Shown piece by piece: positions 1 through 8,941 of a DNA stretch of 64,000 nt (positions within the stretch are counted from its first letter, which is position 1; each line of letters starts with the position of its first letter). Position numbers and translations under genes: made by a program. Origin of the DNA: WJMT01 sp964456985 (lineage in GTDB: Bacteria > Acidobacteriota > Aminicenantia > Aminicenantales > Aminicenantaceae); contig CAYWDH010000012.1 of NCBI GenBank assembly GCA_964456985.1, positions 3,042 to 67,041 on the forward strand. Reading direction: 5' to 3'. Under the pieces are notes generated by a model. It was not told where the DNA came from. It saw only the letters and a list, made by a program, of their open reading frames with translations, and searched no databases.

Positions 1-80
1 TCATAAACAGCGGTAGAATCAGGACCGCAGCAGATATGAAGCAGAATCCCTGATTTATTACCATTCTTGTTTTCACTCAT
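1..80 (-). CDS. queH: Partial QueH-like epoxyqueuosine reductase (N-terminus only)
   Basis: The minus strand from position 80 reads an ATG followed by 26 codons that run off the window edge. After about ten polar residues comes LLHICCGPDSTAVY, which matches the N-terminal signature of the QueH / DUF208 family (LLHxCCxPx). This family reduces epoxyqueuosine to queuosine in the tRNA wobble base. The paired cysteines and the following Asp fit a metal- or cluster-binding site. Only the start of the gene is visible, so the assignment rests on this one motif. Confidence 0.55.
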   Translation of the reverse strand, partial: MSENKNGNKSGILLHICCGPDSTAVY

Positions 81-153
81 TCTTCAACACAGATATCATT
101 TTATAACAATATCCCTTTATAATCCATTTTATCCGAAATGAATAGAGTAGACG

Positions 154-417
154 AACATGGATTATTCACGAGTCAAGCTTACTGCAGATGCGAGGCGCAG
201 GGTATGAAGCTGTGGTCCTTCACCGCGAATGCCTTGCAACAAAGCAGATGCAGTGAGATCGGCTCGCCTGTAAGGTAAAATATGTATGCATTATAATAAG
301 AGTTATAATATGAATTAAAATCATAATCATATTCTTGATAGGCATGTCCTTGTAAAAAGTATTGATCATAATAAATTAATAGAGGCATGCATACATATTT
401 TATGAATAATTCATGTT
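154..417. repeat. MITE-like dispersed repeat with nested inverted repeats
   Basis: This stretch of the 81-473 intergenic region has no convincing gene. Its ends form a 15-bp inverted repeat with one mismatch (154-168 and 403-417). Inside, AAAATATGTATGCAT (279-293) is matched by its exact reverse complement at 386-400. Block 250-289 recurs in reverse orientation at 63961-64000 (35 of 40 bases), and block 161-185 recurs at 17933-17957 (22 of 25). It is therefore a non-coding mobile or palindromic repeat with at least partial relatives elsewhere in the window. Confidence 0.6.
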
Positions 418-473
418 TGTTGACTTAATGAGCTGTATTGGATTATTATTTTATCAATTCCCTGGATATTTTT

Positions 474-1364
474 ATGAGTCTCTCGATCTTACAGTTGGCC
501 AAAAAAAGGATAGTGCTTCTTGACGGAGGCATGGGAACAGAACTGATTAAAAAAGGATTTGCAGGAGGAGGCCCTCCGGAAGCATGGAATATTGAAAAAC
601 CTGACATCGTAAAAAATATCCATAAAAAGTATTTTGACGCTGGCTCTGACGCTGTGCTGACAAACAGCTTCGGAGGGAACAAGATAAAACTCGCTTCCTT
701 TGGAATGGAAAAAAGATGCTTTGAGCTCAACAAACAGGCGGCAGAACTTGCCTATGAAACCAAACCAGAGGGAAAATATGTAGGGGGAAGCATGGGCCCT
801 ACAGGAAAATTTCTCAAACCCTACGGAGATTTTACTGAAGACGAATTCATAGATGCCTATTTTGTTCAGGCAGAAGCCCTCTCTGAAGGCAGAGTGGATT
901 TCCTTCTTATTGAGACCCAGTATGACCTCAAAGAAGCGGTCTGTGCTCTTAAAGGAGCCAGCAAAGCGTGCGGGCTTCCTCTTTTCGCCACCATGACGTT
1001 TAAGAGCACGCCAAGGGGTTTCTTTACGGAAATGGGAAACAGTGTCTCCCAGTGCTTAGAAGAGCTTGAAAAAATCGCTGTTTCAGCTCTGGGAGCCAAC
1101 TGCACCATTGACAGCAGGGAAATGGCCGAACTGGTAAAAGTAATCAAAGACAACACATCACTCCCAGTTGTTGCCCAGGCAAATGCCGGACAGCCTAAGG
1201 TCACTTCAGGAGGACAACTCAAATATTCTCAATCCGCAGAAAACTATGTAAAATACGTTGAAAAAATTATTGAGAATGGAGCGGATATCATTGGAGGATG
1301 CTGCGGCACCAATCCTTCTTATATTCGTAAAATGGCCAAATTAATCCGTATGAGGTATTTATAA
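474..1364 (+). CDS. Homocysteine S-methyltransferase family protein
   Basis: A 296-residue single-domain protein of the Hcy-binding (BHMT/MetH N-terminal) TIM-barrel family. The N-terminus has LLDGGMGTEL, the middle has GANCT, and the C-terminus has GGCCGTNP; these supply the three zinc-binding cysteines that activate homocysteine thiolate. The family transfers a methyl group to homocysteine, from a small-molecule donor or from a separate corrinoid protein. No corrinoid or pterin domain is attached. An upstream TTG at 438 would add 12 poorly conserved residues; ATG 474 is preferred because the conserved fold begins shortly after it. It stands alone between a repeat and the M16 protease. The B12-dependent methyltransferase operon at 15.2-17.9 kb could be a functional partner, but this is only inferred. 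Confidence 0.85.
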   Translation: MSLSILQLAKKRIVLLDGGMGTELIKKGFAGGGPPEAWNIEKPDIVKNIHKKYFDAGSDAVLTNSFGGNKIKLASFGMEKRCFELNKQAAELAYETKPEGKYVGGSMGPTGKFLKPYGDFTEDEFIDAYFVQAEALSEGRVDFLLIETQYDLKEAVCALKGASKACGLPLFATMTFKSTPRGFFTEMGNSVSQCLEELEKIAVSALGANCTIDSREMAELVKVIKDNTSLPVVAQANAGQPKVTSGGQLKYSQSAENYVKYVEKIIENGADIIGGCCGTNPSYIRKMAKLIRMRYL

Positions 1365-1451
1365 GATAAGAGACCGGACCGTTTATGAACTATGTATTTA
1401 AGTATTAAATTTTCAAATAAAATGAATCATTAAAAAATCAAGGAGGTTTTT

Positions 1452-4268
1452 ATGATTAAAAGAATCAGACTTTTCTCCGTGCTTTTTCTCATCTCTCTAT
1501 TGATCATCCCGTCCTGTAAAGGCACGAAGACAGGTGAAAAGGCCTTAAAAATCGATTACGAAAAGTACACCCTTGACAACGGACTAGAGGTCATACTGCA
1601 TAAAGACAAGTCAGATCCTATCGTAGCTGTGGCTATACAGTATCATGTGGGCTCCAACCGCGAAGAAGTCGGAAAGACAGGTTTTGCTCACCTTTTCGAA
1701 CATATGATGTTCCAGGAATCAGAACATGTGGGCCAGGATCAGTTCTTTAAAAAAATCCAGAATGCGGGAGGAACGCTGAACGGCGGAACAAGTAATGACG
1801 GAACCGTGTATTTTGAAGTGGTCCCTAATAATGCCCTGGAAATGGTTCTCTGGCTTGAGTCTGACCGGCTTGGATTCCTGCGCAGCAAAATAACCCAGGA
1901 AGCCTTTGCCAACCAGCAGAGTGTGGTTATGAATGAAAAACGTCAAATGGTGGACAACCGTCCGTACGGACACACTGATTACATCCTGGGAAAACTTCTG
2001 TATCCGGAAGGCCATCCTTACTCATGGCAGGTCATCGGCTCCATGGAGGATCTGACCAATGCCACATTGAAAGATGTACATGAGTTCCACAGAAAATGGT
2101 ACAGACCCAACAACGCCACACTGGTCGTGGCCGGTGATTATGACCCTGTGCAGGCTAAACAATGGATAGAGAAATACTTTGGCGAGATCCCGTCCCCCCA
2201 TGAAATAAAAGATCCGGAACCCATGCCTGTGACATTAACAGAAACAAAGATGGCTTCTTATGAAGATAATTTTGCAAAGTCCCCTGAACTCACCATGGTC
2301 TTCCCGACTGTAGAACAGTATAACCCTGATTCCTATGCGCTCTCGTTTCTCGGGCAGCTTCTGACAAGGGGGAAAAAGGCACCTTTGTATAATGTCATTG
2401 TTGAGGAAAAGAAGCTGGCACCTTCTGTAAGGGGCTATCAAATGAGTAATGAGATAGCCGGCGAATTCATGTTCCGCGTCCGGGCTTTTCCCAATATCGA
2501 CTTATCTGAAGTCAAGCAGGCTATCTTTGAATCTTTGGATAGATTTGAGGAAAAGGGTTTTACCGAAGACGACCTGCAGCGCCTGAAAAATACCACAGAG
2601 ACCAATTTTTACAATAGGCTGTCAAGCGTTCTCATGAAATCATTCCAGCTTGCCCGCTATAATGAATACGCTGGATCGCCGGATTTTCTGACAAAAGATC
2701 TGGAAAAAACGTTGGCTGTCACTAAAGATGACGTCATGCGGGTCTATGAAAAATACATAAAAGACAAACCTTATGTTATGACCAATTTTGTTCCAAAAGG
2801 AAAAATCGAACTGGCGGATGACGAAGCCGCTCCCTATCCTTTTATAGAGGACGCTCCGGAAGTATCGGCAGCAGAGGCTCCACAGGAGGAGATCGAAATC
2901 GAGCAAATCGAATCCTCATTTGACCGGAGTATTGAACCTGAGTTAGGACCTGACCCTGAAGTGTCTGTCCCACCTGTCTGGAAACATGAGCTTTCTAATA
3001 AAATGAAAGTGCTGGGGATCGAGCACACAGAATTACCCATTGTCCATTTCTCAATATCGCTCAAAGGAGGCCACTTCATTGATCCAATGGATAAACCCGG
3101 AACAGCTTACCTTGTAAGCCAGTTGATGATGGAAGGAACCAAAAACAAGTCCCCGGTGGAACTTGAAGAAGCTATTAATGACCTGGGCGCTAATATAACC
3201 ATTTATGCAGGCAGTGAGGACATAACCATTCGGGCCAACTCCCTGGCATCTAAATTTCCTGAAGTACTGGGGCTGGTCAGTGAAATACTGCTCGAGCCCA
3301 GATGGGACGAGAAAGAATTCGGACGCATAAAACAAGAAACGCTGGAGAATATCAACAGAAACAAAGCAAATCCTCCGTATATCGCCATGAATTTGTTCAA
3401 CCGGCTTGTCTACGGCAAAGACCATATATTCGGTATGCCTTCAACAGGGACGTCTGAATCCGTAGTAAACATCACGATCGACGACTTAAAAAAATACTAC
3501 GAAGAAAACTTCTCGCCCTCTGTTTCTTATATGTGTGTGGTCGGTGATATAACCAAGCAGGAGGTCACAGAGAATCTCACGGCTCTTGAAAACCAGTGGC
3601 AGGTTAAAGACATGGCTTTTCCTGAGTTTGAAATGCCTTCTCTTCCCGAAGATTCAAAAATATATTTTGTTGATGTTCCGGGTGCCAGACAATCTGTCAT
3701 AGAAATCGGGAACTTAGCCATGCGCTATAATGACCCTGACTATTATCCGGCAACAGTCATGAACTATAAGCTCGGAGGAAGCTTTAACAGCTTCTTGAAC
3801 ATGATCCTGAGAGAAGAAAAAGGATACACATATGGAGCGCGCAGCGGATTCTCCGCCGGAATCTATCCGGGCACATTCTACGCCTCCTCTTCAGTTCATT
3901 CCCAGGCTACATTCGATTCGGTCAGAATATTTAAAGAAGAAATGGAAAAATACAGGGAGGGCATATCCGAAGAAGACCTGGAATTCACTAAGAACTCCCT
4001 TATCAAATCAACCGCTATGGAATTCGAGACCTATTATGCGCTTCTCAGCATGCTTGACCATATCGCTGCTTACGGGCTTCCTGACGAGTATGTTAAAAAG
4101 CAGCAAGAGATCGTAAAGAACATGACCCGTGAACGAATAAAAGAGCTGGCTCAGAAATATATCCATCCGGAAAAGATGATATATGTTGTGGTCGGTGATG
4201 CGGCAACACAGCTTACATCTCTGGAAAAAATCGGATTCGGTGAACCAGAGCTTATCACTCAGAAATAG
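1452..4268 (+). CDS. M16 (pitrilysin/insulinase) family zinc protease, lipoprotein
   Basis: A 938-residue tandem M16 peptidase. An N-terminal hydrophobic segment ends in a lipobox-like IIPSC, so it is probably a lipoprotein facing the periplasm. The first M16 half carries the inverted zinc motif HLFEH (about residues 80-84) with a downstream glutamate in VMNEKR (about 162). The second half lacks the zinc motif but has REEKGYTYG, the RxxxGxxY-type element that shapes the substrate site. This active-plus-inactive arrangement is standard for bacterial M16B two-domain enzymes, which degrade peptides inside a closed chamber. A linker rich in Glu/Ala/Pro (about 460-510) separates the halves. A strong AAGGAGG ribosome site sits 5-6 bases before the ATG. 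The gene is convergent with the steroid-reductase-like gene. Confidence 0.92.
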   Translation: MIKRIRLFSVLFLISLLIIPSCKGTKTGEKALKIDYEKYTLDNGLEVILHKDKSDPIVAVAIQYHVGSNREEVGKTGFAHLFEHMMFQESEHVGQDQFFKKIQNAGGTLNGGTSNDGTVYFEVVPNNALEMVLWLESDRLGFLRSKITQEAFANQQSVVMNEKRQMVDNRPYGHTDYILGKLLYPEGHPYSWQVIGSMEDLTNATLKDVHEFHRKWYRPNNATLVVAGDYDPVQAKQWIEKYFGEIPSPHEIKDPEPMPVTLTETKMASYEDNFAKSPELTMVFPTVEQYNPDSYALSFLGQLLTRGKKAPLYNVIVEEKKLAPSVRGYQMSNEIAGEFMFRVRAFPNIDLSEVKQAIFESLDRFEEKGFTEDDLQRLKNTTETNFYNRLSSVLMKSFQLARYNEYAGSPDFLTKDLEKTLAVTKDDVMRVYEKYIKDKPYVMTNFVPKGKIELADDEAAPYPFIEDAPEVSAAEAPQEEIEIEQIESSFDRSIEPELGPDPEVSVPPVWKHELSNKMKVLGIEHTELPIVHFSISLKGGHFIDPMDKPGTAYLVSQLMMEGTKNKSPVELEEAINDLGANITIYAGSEDITIRANSLASKFPEVLGLVSEILLEPRWDEKEFGRIKQETLENINRNKANPPYIAMNLFNRLVYGKDHIFGMPSTGTSESVVNITIDDLKKYYEENFSPSVSYMCVVGDITKQEVTENLTALENQWQVKDMAFPEFEMPSLPEDSKIYFVDVPGARQSVIEIGNLAMRYNDPDYYPATVMNYKLGGSFNSFLNMILREEKGYTYGARSGFSAGIYPGTFYASSSVHSQATFDSVRIFKEEMEKYREGISEEDLEFTKNSLIKSTAMEFETYYALLSMLDHIAAYGLPDEYVKKQQEIVKNMTRERIKELAQKYIHPEKMIYVVVGDAATQLTSLEKIGFGEPELITQK

Positions 4269-4293
4269 ATACAGACGACTTTATACGCTTTGG

Positions 4294-5055
4294 TTAGATT
4301 ATAAAAGGAATTAAAGCTTTTCTCCGAGAGGGATATTCCGGAAAGGTCTTTTTATACCATTTATGATTGGCCAGAGCCCGGGGAGCCAGGTTTGCGATAG
4401 TCCACAGGGCAAAAGCGGCTCCAGGGAGAGACCATGTGGCCACAGCCCATCCGGTCCATTCCACGATCTCTCCGAAATAATTTGGCGATGATATGAAGCG
4501 AAAAAGGCCCTTACGCGGGATCTTATAAGCCAATTCTCCCGGCCTTCGCAAACCTCTGAGGATGCTGTCCGAATGGATATTGATAACGCAGCCACAAAAA
4601 AATAAAATCGCTCCGCAGATGAACCTCGCGTCAAGAAGCCAATCCGTCCCGAAGGGTTCGGACAGTACAAACAGAAAACCGCTGTTGAGATAGCTGTTGA
4701 TTATGTTAAAAAACAGAGCCAGAAACATAACGAGTAGCGGCATTCTGTATGGACTTCTTTTCATAACAAAAGGGAAGATAAGGGTGCGCTGCACATAGTG
4801 GGCCTCCCACATGAAAAGAAACAGAAAGGCCGTTATATCCTGGATCCGGGGACTTAAGAAAAAGAAAAGAAAAGGGAGAAGAAGTGAAGGCGACTCCATG
4901 ATAAACCAACCCCATTTGGGATTGATCGTACGACCCCACCCTCTCCTTGCATATCGTCCGTAAGGAGCATTCACAAAAAAAAGACTTATACACACAATGA
5001 CAGCCAGTGCTGTCCAGAAGAGCAAGATCCAATGGAAAAGACCAGCTCCGATCAA
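4294..5055 (-). CDS. Steroid 5-alpha-reductase family membrane protein (SRD5A1-like)
   Basis: A 253-residue polytopic membrane protein, close in length to animal SRD5A1. Conserved family elements are APYGRY near the N-terminus, MESPS, HYVQRT, a central NIHSDSILRGLR, the nucleotide-binding stretch FRFISSPNYFGEIVEWTGWA, and the C-terminal HKWYKKTFPEYPSRRKALIP. The family reduces a C=C bond conjugated to a carbonyl, in steroids or in polyprenoid/enoyl substrates, using NADPH. It starts at a TTG that overlaps the stop of the upstream SDR gene (TTGA overlap), so the two are translationally coupled. The similarity is to true 5-alpha-reductases rather than only to loose DUF1295 relatives. The actual substrate is unknown; a sterol, hopanoid-ketone or prenyl lipid is possible. 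Confidence 0.8.
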   Translation of the reverse strand: MIGAGLFHWILLFWTALAVIVCISLFFVNAPYGRYARRGWGRTINPKWGWFIMESPSLLLPFLFFFLSPRIQDITAFLFLFMWEAHYVQRTLIFPFVMKRSPYRMPLLVMFLALFFNIINSYLNSGFLFVLSEPFGTDWLLDARFICGAILFFCGCVINIHSDSILRGLRRPGELAYKIPRKGLFRFISSPNYFGEIVEWTGWAVATWSLPGAAFALWTIANLAPRALANHKWYKKTFPEYPSRRKALIPFII

Positions 5056-6029
5056 TCCAGAAACCCCTTTTTTTCAAGCCATTCTATGGTGTCTCGAATC
5101 GTCACTTTAAGAGGCCTGGGGCTGTATCCCAGCCGTTCCTCGGCTCTTGTCCGCGAAATGAATTGGTGCGTTCTTAGCGCTCTCAGCGCTTCTGATGTCA
5201 GTAGGGGGTTTCTTTTTAGCACAACAGCAGCTGCTTCAGAAAAAGGAGCGGCCAGGCCTGCAAGCCACAGAGGAGCTGTGAAAAAGGGAGGCTTTATTCC
5301 TCTTATCTCCCTGATCATCTCCGCAATCTCACAAATTGAAGACCAGTGGCCTGAAAGGATAAATTGAGAGCCTGCCTCTGCTCTTTCCTCGGCCAGAAGC
5401 GCTCCCCTGACAACATCGCGGGCATCCACCCAGTCATACCCTCCTTTTATCAGAGAAATGAACTTTCTGTGATATAACTTTAGCAGAACCTGTCCCATGC
5501 GCGATGGCTTGAAGTCATTCGGACCGATCACAGCTGTGGGTGATATGATAACCGCATCGATCCCGTTTTTCACAGCTTCCAGGACTTCCCTGGCACCGTC
5601 TGCTTTAGAACAATCATAAGCCGGAGACCGCTCATTTGAAAAAGAGCTTGTTTCATCTATGCATTGATTCAAAGGATAAGGGCAGTAAGCATGGATCGAA
5701 CTGAAGTGAATAAGGCGCCTGATGCCGCATTCCTGAGAGGCTGTTATAATATTCTGAGTCCCTGTGACATTAACCCGCCTCACCATTCCCTGTCTGTCAC
5801 CGATAATGGAGATCCTCGCTGCTAGATGATAGACAACATCACAGCCTCTTATGGCTTTGACCAGGCTGGGATAATCAAGAATATCTCCTTTTATGACATC
5901 TATATCAAGCCCTTCCACTCCCCTTGTGTCCTTGTGGATGAGAGCTCGTACAGGTCTTTTTCGCCGGATGAGCTCTCTCACTAAGTTTGCTCCGATGTGT
6001 CCGGACGCTCCTGTTACAAATACCGTCAT
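5052..6029 (-). CDS. NAD(P)-dependent epimerase/dehydratase, 3-beta-HSD / dihydroflavonol-reductase-like
   Basis: A 325-residue extended short-chain dehydrogenase. The Rossmann signature GASGHIG is at residues 7-13, a DVVYHLAA segment follows, and the catalytic pair is Tyr138/Lys142 in YDCSK, preceded by the HFSSIHAY serine region. The C-terminal substrate domain resembles 3-beta-hydroxysteroid dehydrogenase and dihydroflavonol-4-reductase relatives. Such enzymes oxidise or reduce a hydroxyl/keto group with NAD(P). It is the first gene of a two-gene operon with the 5-alpha-reductase-like protein, sharing a 4-base overlap, which suggests that both act in turn on one lipid-like substrate. The substrate cannot be read from sequence. 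Confidence 0.8.
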   Translation of the reverse strand: MTVFVTGASGHIGANLVRELIRRKRPVRALIHKDTRGVEGLDIDVIKGDILDYPSLVKAIRGCDVVYHLAARISIIGDRQGMVRRVNVTGTQNIITASQECGIRRLIHFSSIHAYCPYPLNQCIDETSSFSNERSPAYDCSKADGAREVLEAVKNGIDAVIISPTAVIGPNDFKPSRMGQVLLKLYHRKFISLIKGGYDWVDARDVVRGALLAEERAEAGSQFILSGHWSSICEIAEMIREIRGIKPPFFTAPLWLAGLAAPFSEAAAVVLKRNPLLTSEALRALRTHQFISRTRAEERLGYSPRPLKVTIRDTIEWLEKKGFLD

Positions 6030-6059
6030 ATTCTGTCTTTGGATAAGGATGAATAAAGC

Positions 6060-8045
6060 TTATTCACTTGTTTCTTTGATCCAGACTTCCATCTCCCCCA
6101 CTCCCCTGTGGGACCAGGAATAATAAGGGACAGCCATCAAAGGTTCTCCATTCCTGTCTGCTCCTATCAAAACCGGGACGCCTCTTAACAGGTCAGGCTC
6201 AAATTTAGACTTAAACGGTGCTTCGCTTTTTATAATACGGTCCAGCACATGCCCGTTATTGTCAACGCCTTCGAAACAAAACACCAGAGGGCCTCTCTGG
6301 AACGCCACTTTCCCTCTGTCAGCATCGACCTCTTCGTTTGCTTTTATTTTTCTTACGGGCATGGGTAAATGGAGCACTATAGCATCGTCCTTTTTCCATT
6401 TTCTTGATACTTTTGCATAACCATTTTCCATAATGAATTCGACCTTTTCCCCATTAACTTCAAGCATAGGCTCTTCACTATAAATATCGGCAAAGGAATA
6501 AAGACTGCTCGGAACAGGCTCATTGCGGGCCCATCCTGGTATTCTTATATATACGGTAAATGTATCTGATTGCTCAGGTTCAAGGATTATTTTTATATTT
6601 CCTTCCCAGGGATAATGTGTTTCTTGGATTATTTTGACTTTCTTTTTTCCTAATTCCAATTCGCTTTCGTCTCCGACAAACAGGTTCACATAAAGGGAAT
6701 CATCTGTGTTTGCATACACATAACCGGGAAAAGAAGGAAGGAATCGAGCTATGTTTCCGGGACAGCATGCGCAGTCAAACCATCCTTTCCTGGTTGCTTC
6801 GCCCTGATTGAATCGAAACTTGCCGTCAGACTCAAGCGGATTGGGATAGAAAAATTTATCCCCGCTTAAAGAGATCCCAGATAAAAATCCATTATAAAGG
6901 GTGCGCTCGAGCACATCTATATATTTGGCATGACCGTGCAGCAGGAAAAGACGATAGTTCCAGAAAATATTTCCAATAGCCGCACACGTCTCGTTATAAG
7001 CTGTTTTATTGGGAAGAACATAAGCCTCTCCGAAGGCCTCTCCTCTCCGGCTGGCTCCTATGCCTCCGGTTATGTAGAGCTTTTTGAAAACAACATCTTC
7101 CCATATCCGGTCTATGGCATTGATATAATCCTCATCTCCGGTCAAAGCAGCCACATCAGCCATTCCAGAATACATGTATGTGGCTCTCACTGCATGGCCT
7201 ATGGCTTCATCCTGTTCAATGACCGGTTTATGAGCCTGGAGATACCAGTCCTGGTTGTAGATGGAAAAGGGAGAGTCCTCTGAGAACTTTTTGGGGTGTT
7301 CGATCCTTCCTCTCTGGTCCAGGAAAAATTTAGCTAATTCCAGATACTTTTTCTCCCCTGTGACCCTATACAGCTTCACAAGTCCGATCTCGATCTCCTG
7401 ATGTCCCGGAAAGCCCTTCCTTTTGTCAGGACCGAATGTTTCGGCTATTAAATCTGCATTTTTTAGAGCAATATCCAGAAAATTCCTCTTTCCCGTTGCT
7501 TGATAATAAGCCACAGCTGCTTCATACATGTGGCCCACATTATAGAGTTCATGACTTGACCCCAAGTTGGACCACCGCTCCTCTCCGGCTCCGGGGGGCG
7601 GATTTTCCGGATCTATGGTTCTGGCTGTATAGAGATATCCGTCTTCCTCCTGGGCCGCAGCGATCTTTGCAATGAGCTCATCCATGTATTTCTCAAGCTC
7701 AGGATCGTCCCTCAAGCTTAACGAATACGCGGCCCCTTCCATGATTTTATACACATCGGAATCATTGTACCTGATTCCTTCGAATTCTCCCGGAATGAGG
7801 CCACCCGCCTTCTCGAAATTACTAATTCTTCCAGTCTCTTCACATTTCTTAAATGCATACGGAATGGTGACTTTTCGGTTGGTCTCCATTCTGGGAAGCC
7901 AGAACGAATCCGTGACCAACACTTTTGTGAAAGGAACAGGCTTAATGGCGTAATCCTTTCTTATCTCTTTTTTACAGCTTATTGAAAACACCAGAGAAAA
8001 CAAGCCTGTTAGGGTGAGGAAAATCATAAAAGACCGGTTCTTCAT
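6060..8045 (-). CDS. GH127-type beta-L-arabinofuranosidase family protein (DUF1680), exported
   Basis: A 661-residue protein of the DUF1680 / glycoside hydrolase family 127 group with an N-terminal hydrophobic signal ending near FSISC24, so it is likely a lipoprotein or secreted. The (alpha/alpha)6-barrel region contains Glu336 in GEAFGEAY, Glu352/Cys354 in NETCA and Cys427/Cys428 in CACCPGN. Their spacing agrees with the Glu322, Glu338, Cys340, Cys417 and Cys418 set of Bifidobacterium HypBA1, where zinc-bound Cys417 is the nucleophile and Glu322 the acid/base. Activity on beta-linked arabinofuranosides or a related sugar is therefore plausible. C-terminal beta-sandwich segments follow. It lies between the SDR operon and the NYN-domain gene on the same strand, with no visible polysaccharide-utilisation transporter nearby. 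Confidence 0.85.
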   Translation of the reverse strand: MKNRSFMIFLTLTGLFSLVFSISCKKEIRKDYAIKPVPFTKVLVTDSFWLPRMETNRKVTIPYAFKKCEETGRISNFEKAGGLIPGEFEGIRYNDSDVYKIMEGAAYSLSLRDDPELEKYMDELIAKIAAAQEEDGYLYTARTIDPENPPPGAGEERWSNLGSSHELYNVGHMYEAAVAYYQATGKRNFLDIALKNADLIAETFGPDKRKGFPGHQEIEIGLVKLYRVTGEKKYLELAKFFLDQRGRIEHPKKFSEDSPFSIYNQDWYLQAHKPVIEQDEAIGHAVRATYMYSGMADVAALTGDEDYINAIDRIWEDVVFKKLYITGGIGASRRGEAFGEAYVLPNKTAYNETCAAIGNIFWNYRLFLLHGHAKYIDVLERTLYNGFLSGISLSGDKFFYPNPLESDGKFRFNQGEATRKGWFDCACCPGNIARFLPSFPGYVYANTDDSLYVNLFVGDESELELGKKKVKIIQETHYPWEGNIKIILEPEQSDTFTVYIRIPGWARNEPVPSSLYSFADIYSEEPMLEVNGEKVEFIMENGYAKVSRKWKKDDAIVLHLPMPVRKIKANEEVDADRGKVAFQRGPLVFCFEGVDNNGHVLDRIIKSEAPFKSKFEPDLLRGVPVLIGADRNGEPLMAVPYYSWSHRGVGEMEVWIKETSE

Positions 8046-8070
8046 ACCCTAATCCTCCTTTTCGTTTTGA

Positions 8071-8832
8071 TTATTCAGCTTTCTCTTTAAGCCTGACATA
8101 AACATGCGTAGCCCCATCTTCCTCCTTGAACTTCATGTCAAAGAGTTTGGAATGGGATTTAATGAGCTGGGACAGCTGTTTGTATCCGTAAGTGCGGGGA
8201 TCAAAACTGGGATCTAGCTGATGGAGATAAAAACCCATGGTGGCTAAATTCGCCCATCCGTCCTCCTGTAAAGCCATATCAAAAGCTCCTTTTAAAAGAG
8301 GAACAGGATCAAGGGATTTTGTTTTATCCGGAGCGGTTTTTGTTTTTGTCCCGGATTTTTTTCTTTTCGCACTTGATTTCGGAGCAAGATTCTCCGTGTA
8401 GATAAATAGATTACAGGCATTTATAAAAGGCTTTGGGGTTGTTTTTTTCCCAATCCCCATAACGAATATCCCTTTTTCTCTAATCCGTGTGGCCAGTCTT
8501 GTGTAATCGCTGTCACTGGAGACAAGGCAAAATCCGTCTACAAGATTACCGTTCAATATATCCATTGCATCAATGATCATTGCGCTGTCAGTGGCATTTT
8601 TTCCTACTGTGTATCTGAACTGCTGTATGGGCTGGATGGCTGCATTATTGAGGGAGCTCTTCCATCCCTGCATATTCGATGTGGTCCAGTCTCCATATAT
8701 ACGCCTGATCGTGACAGAACCGTATTTTCCCGCTTCTGTCAGTATGTTTCCTATGAGGCTTGGACGGGCATTATCTCCGTCAATAAGCAAAGCTATACGC
8801 CTTTCGCTCGTTTCTTTTGTTTTTTTTGTCAT
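8071..8832 (-). CDS. NYN (PIN-like) nuclease domain protein with C-terminal OST-HTH/LOTUS domain
   Basis: A 253-residue protein in two parts. Residues about 12-150 form a NYN/DUF88 PIN-like domain with the acidic metal-binding residues in LLIDGDNA (Asp18, Asp20, Asn21), NATDSAMIIDAMD and LVSSDSDYT. After a Lys/Ser/Thr-rich linker (about 150-175), residues about 180-250 form a LOTUS/OST-HTH domain (GWANLATMGFYLHQL, YGYKQLSQLIKSH), which in other proteins binds RNA. The combination suggests an RNA-processing or RNA-decay nuclease, possibly metal dependent. It is cytoplasmic, with no signal peptide. It is 25 bases upstream of the GH127 gene on the same strand, with no obvious functional link. 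Confidence 0.85.
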   Translation of the reverse strand: MTKKTKETSERRIALLIDGDNARPSLIGNILTEAGKYGSVTIRRIYGDWTTSNMQGWKSSLNNAAIQPIQQFRYTVGKNATDSAMIIDAMDILNGNLVDGFCLVSSDSDYTRLATRIREKGIFVMGIGKKTTPKPFINACNLFIYTENLAPKSSAKRKKSGTKTKTAPDKTKSLDPVPLLKGAFDMALQEDGWANLATMGFYLHQLDPSFDPRTYGYKQLSQLIKSHSKLFDMKFKEEDGATHVYVRLKEKAE

Positions 8833-8941
8833 TTTATTTCTCTCGTCTTTAATTAAATTTCAGATTTTTAGCTGTTTTATAGATTTTACATATATTGCCA
8901 AATTATAGCAACTATTGGAAAGTGCTTTAAAGGTTGTTTGT

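Noticed and set aside
179..388. A 69-codon minus-strand frame in the first repeat.
   Set aside because: It is Tyr/Asn-rich low-complexity translation of an AT-rich palindromic repeat and has no homology pattern.
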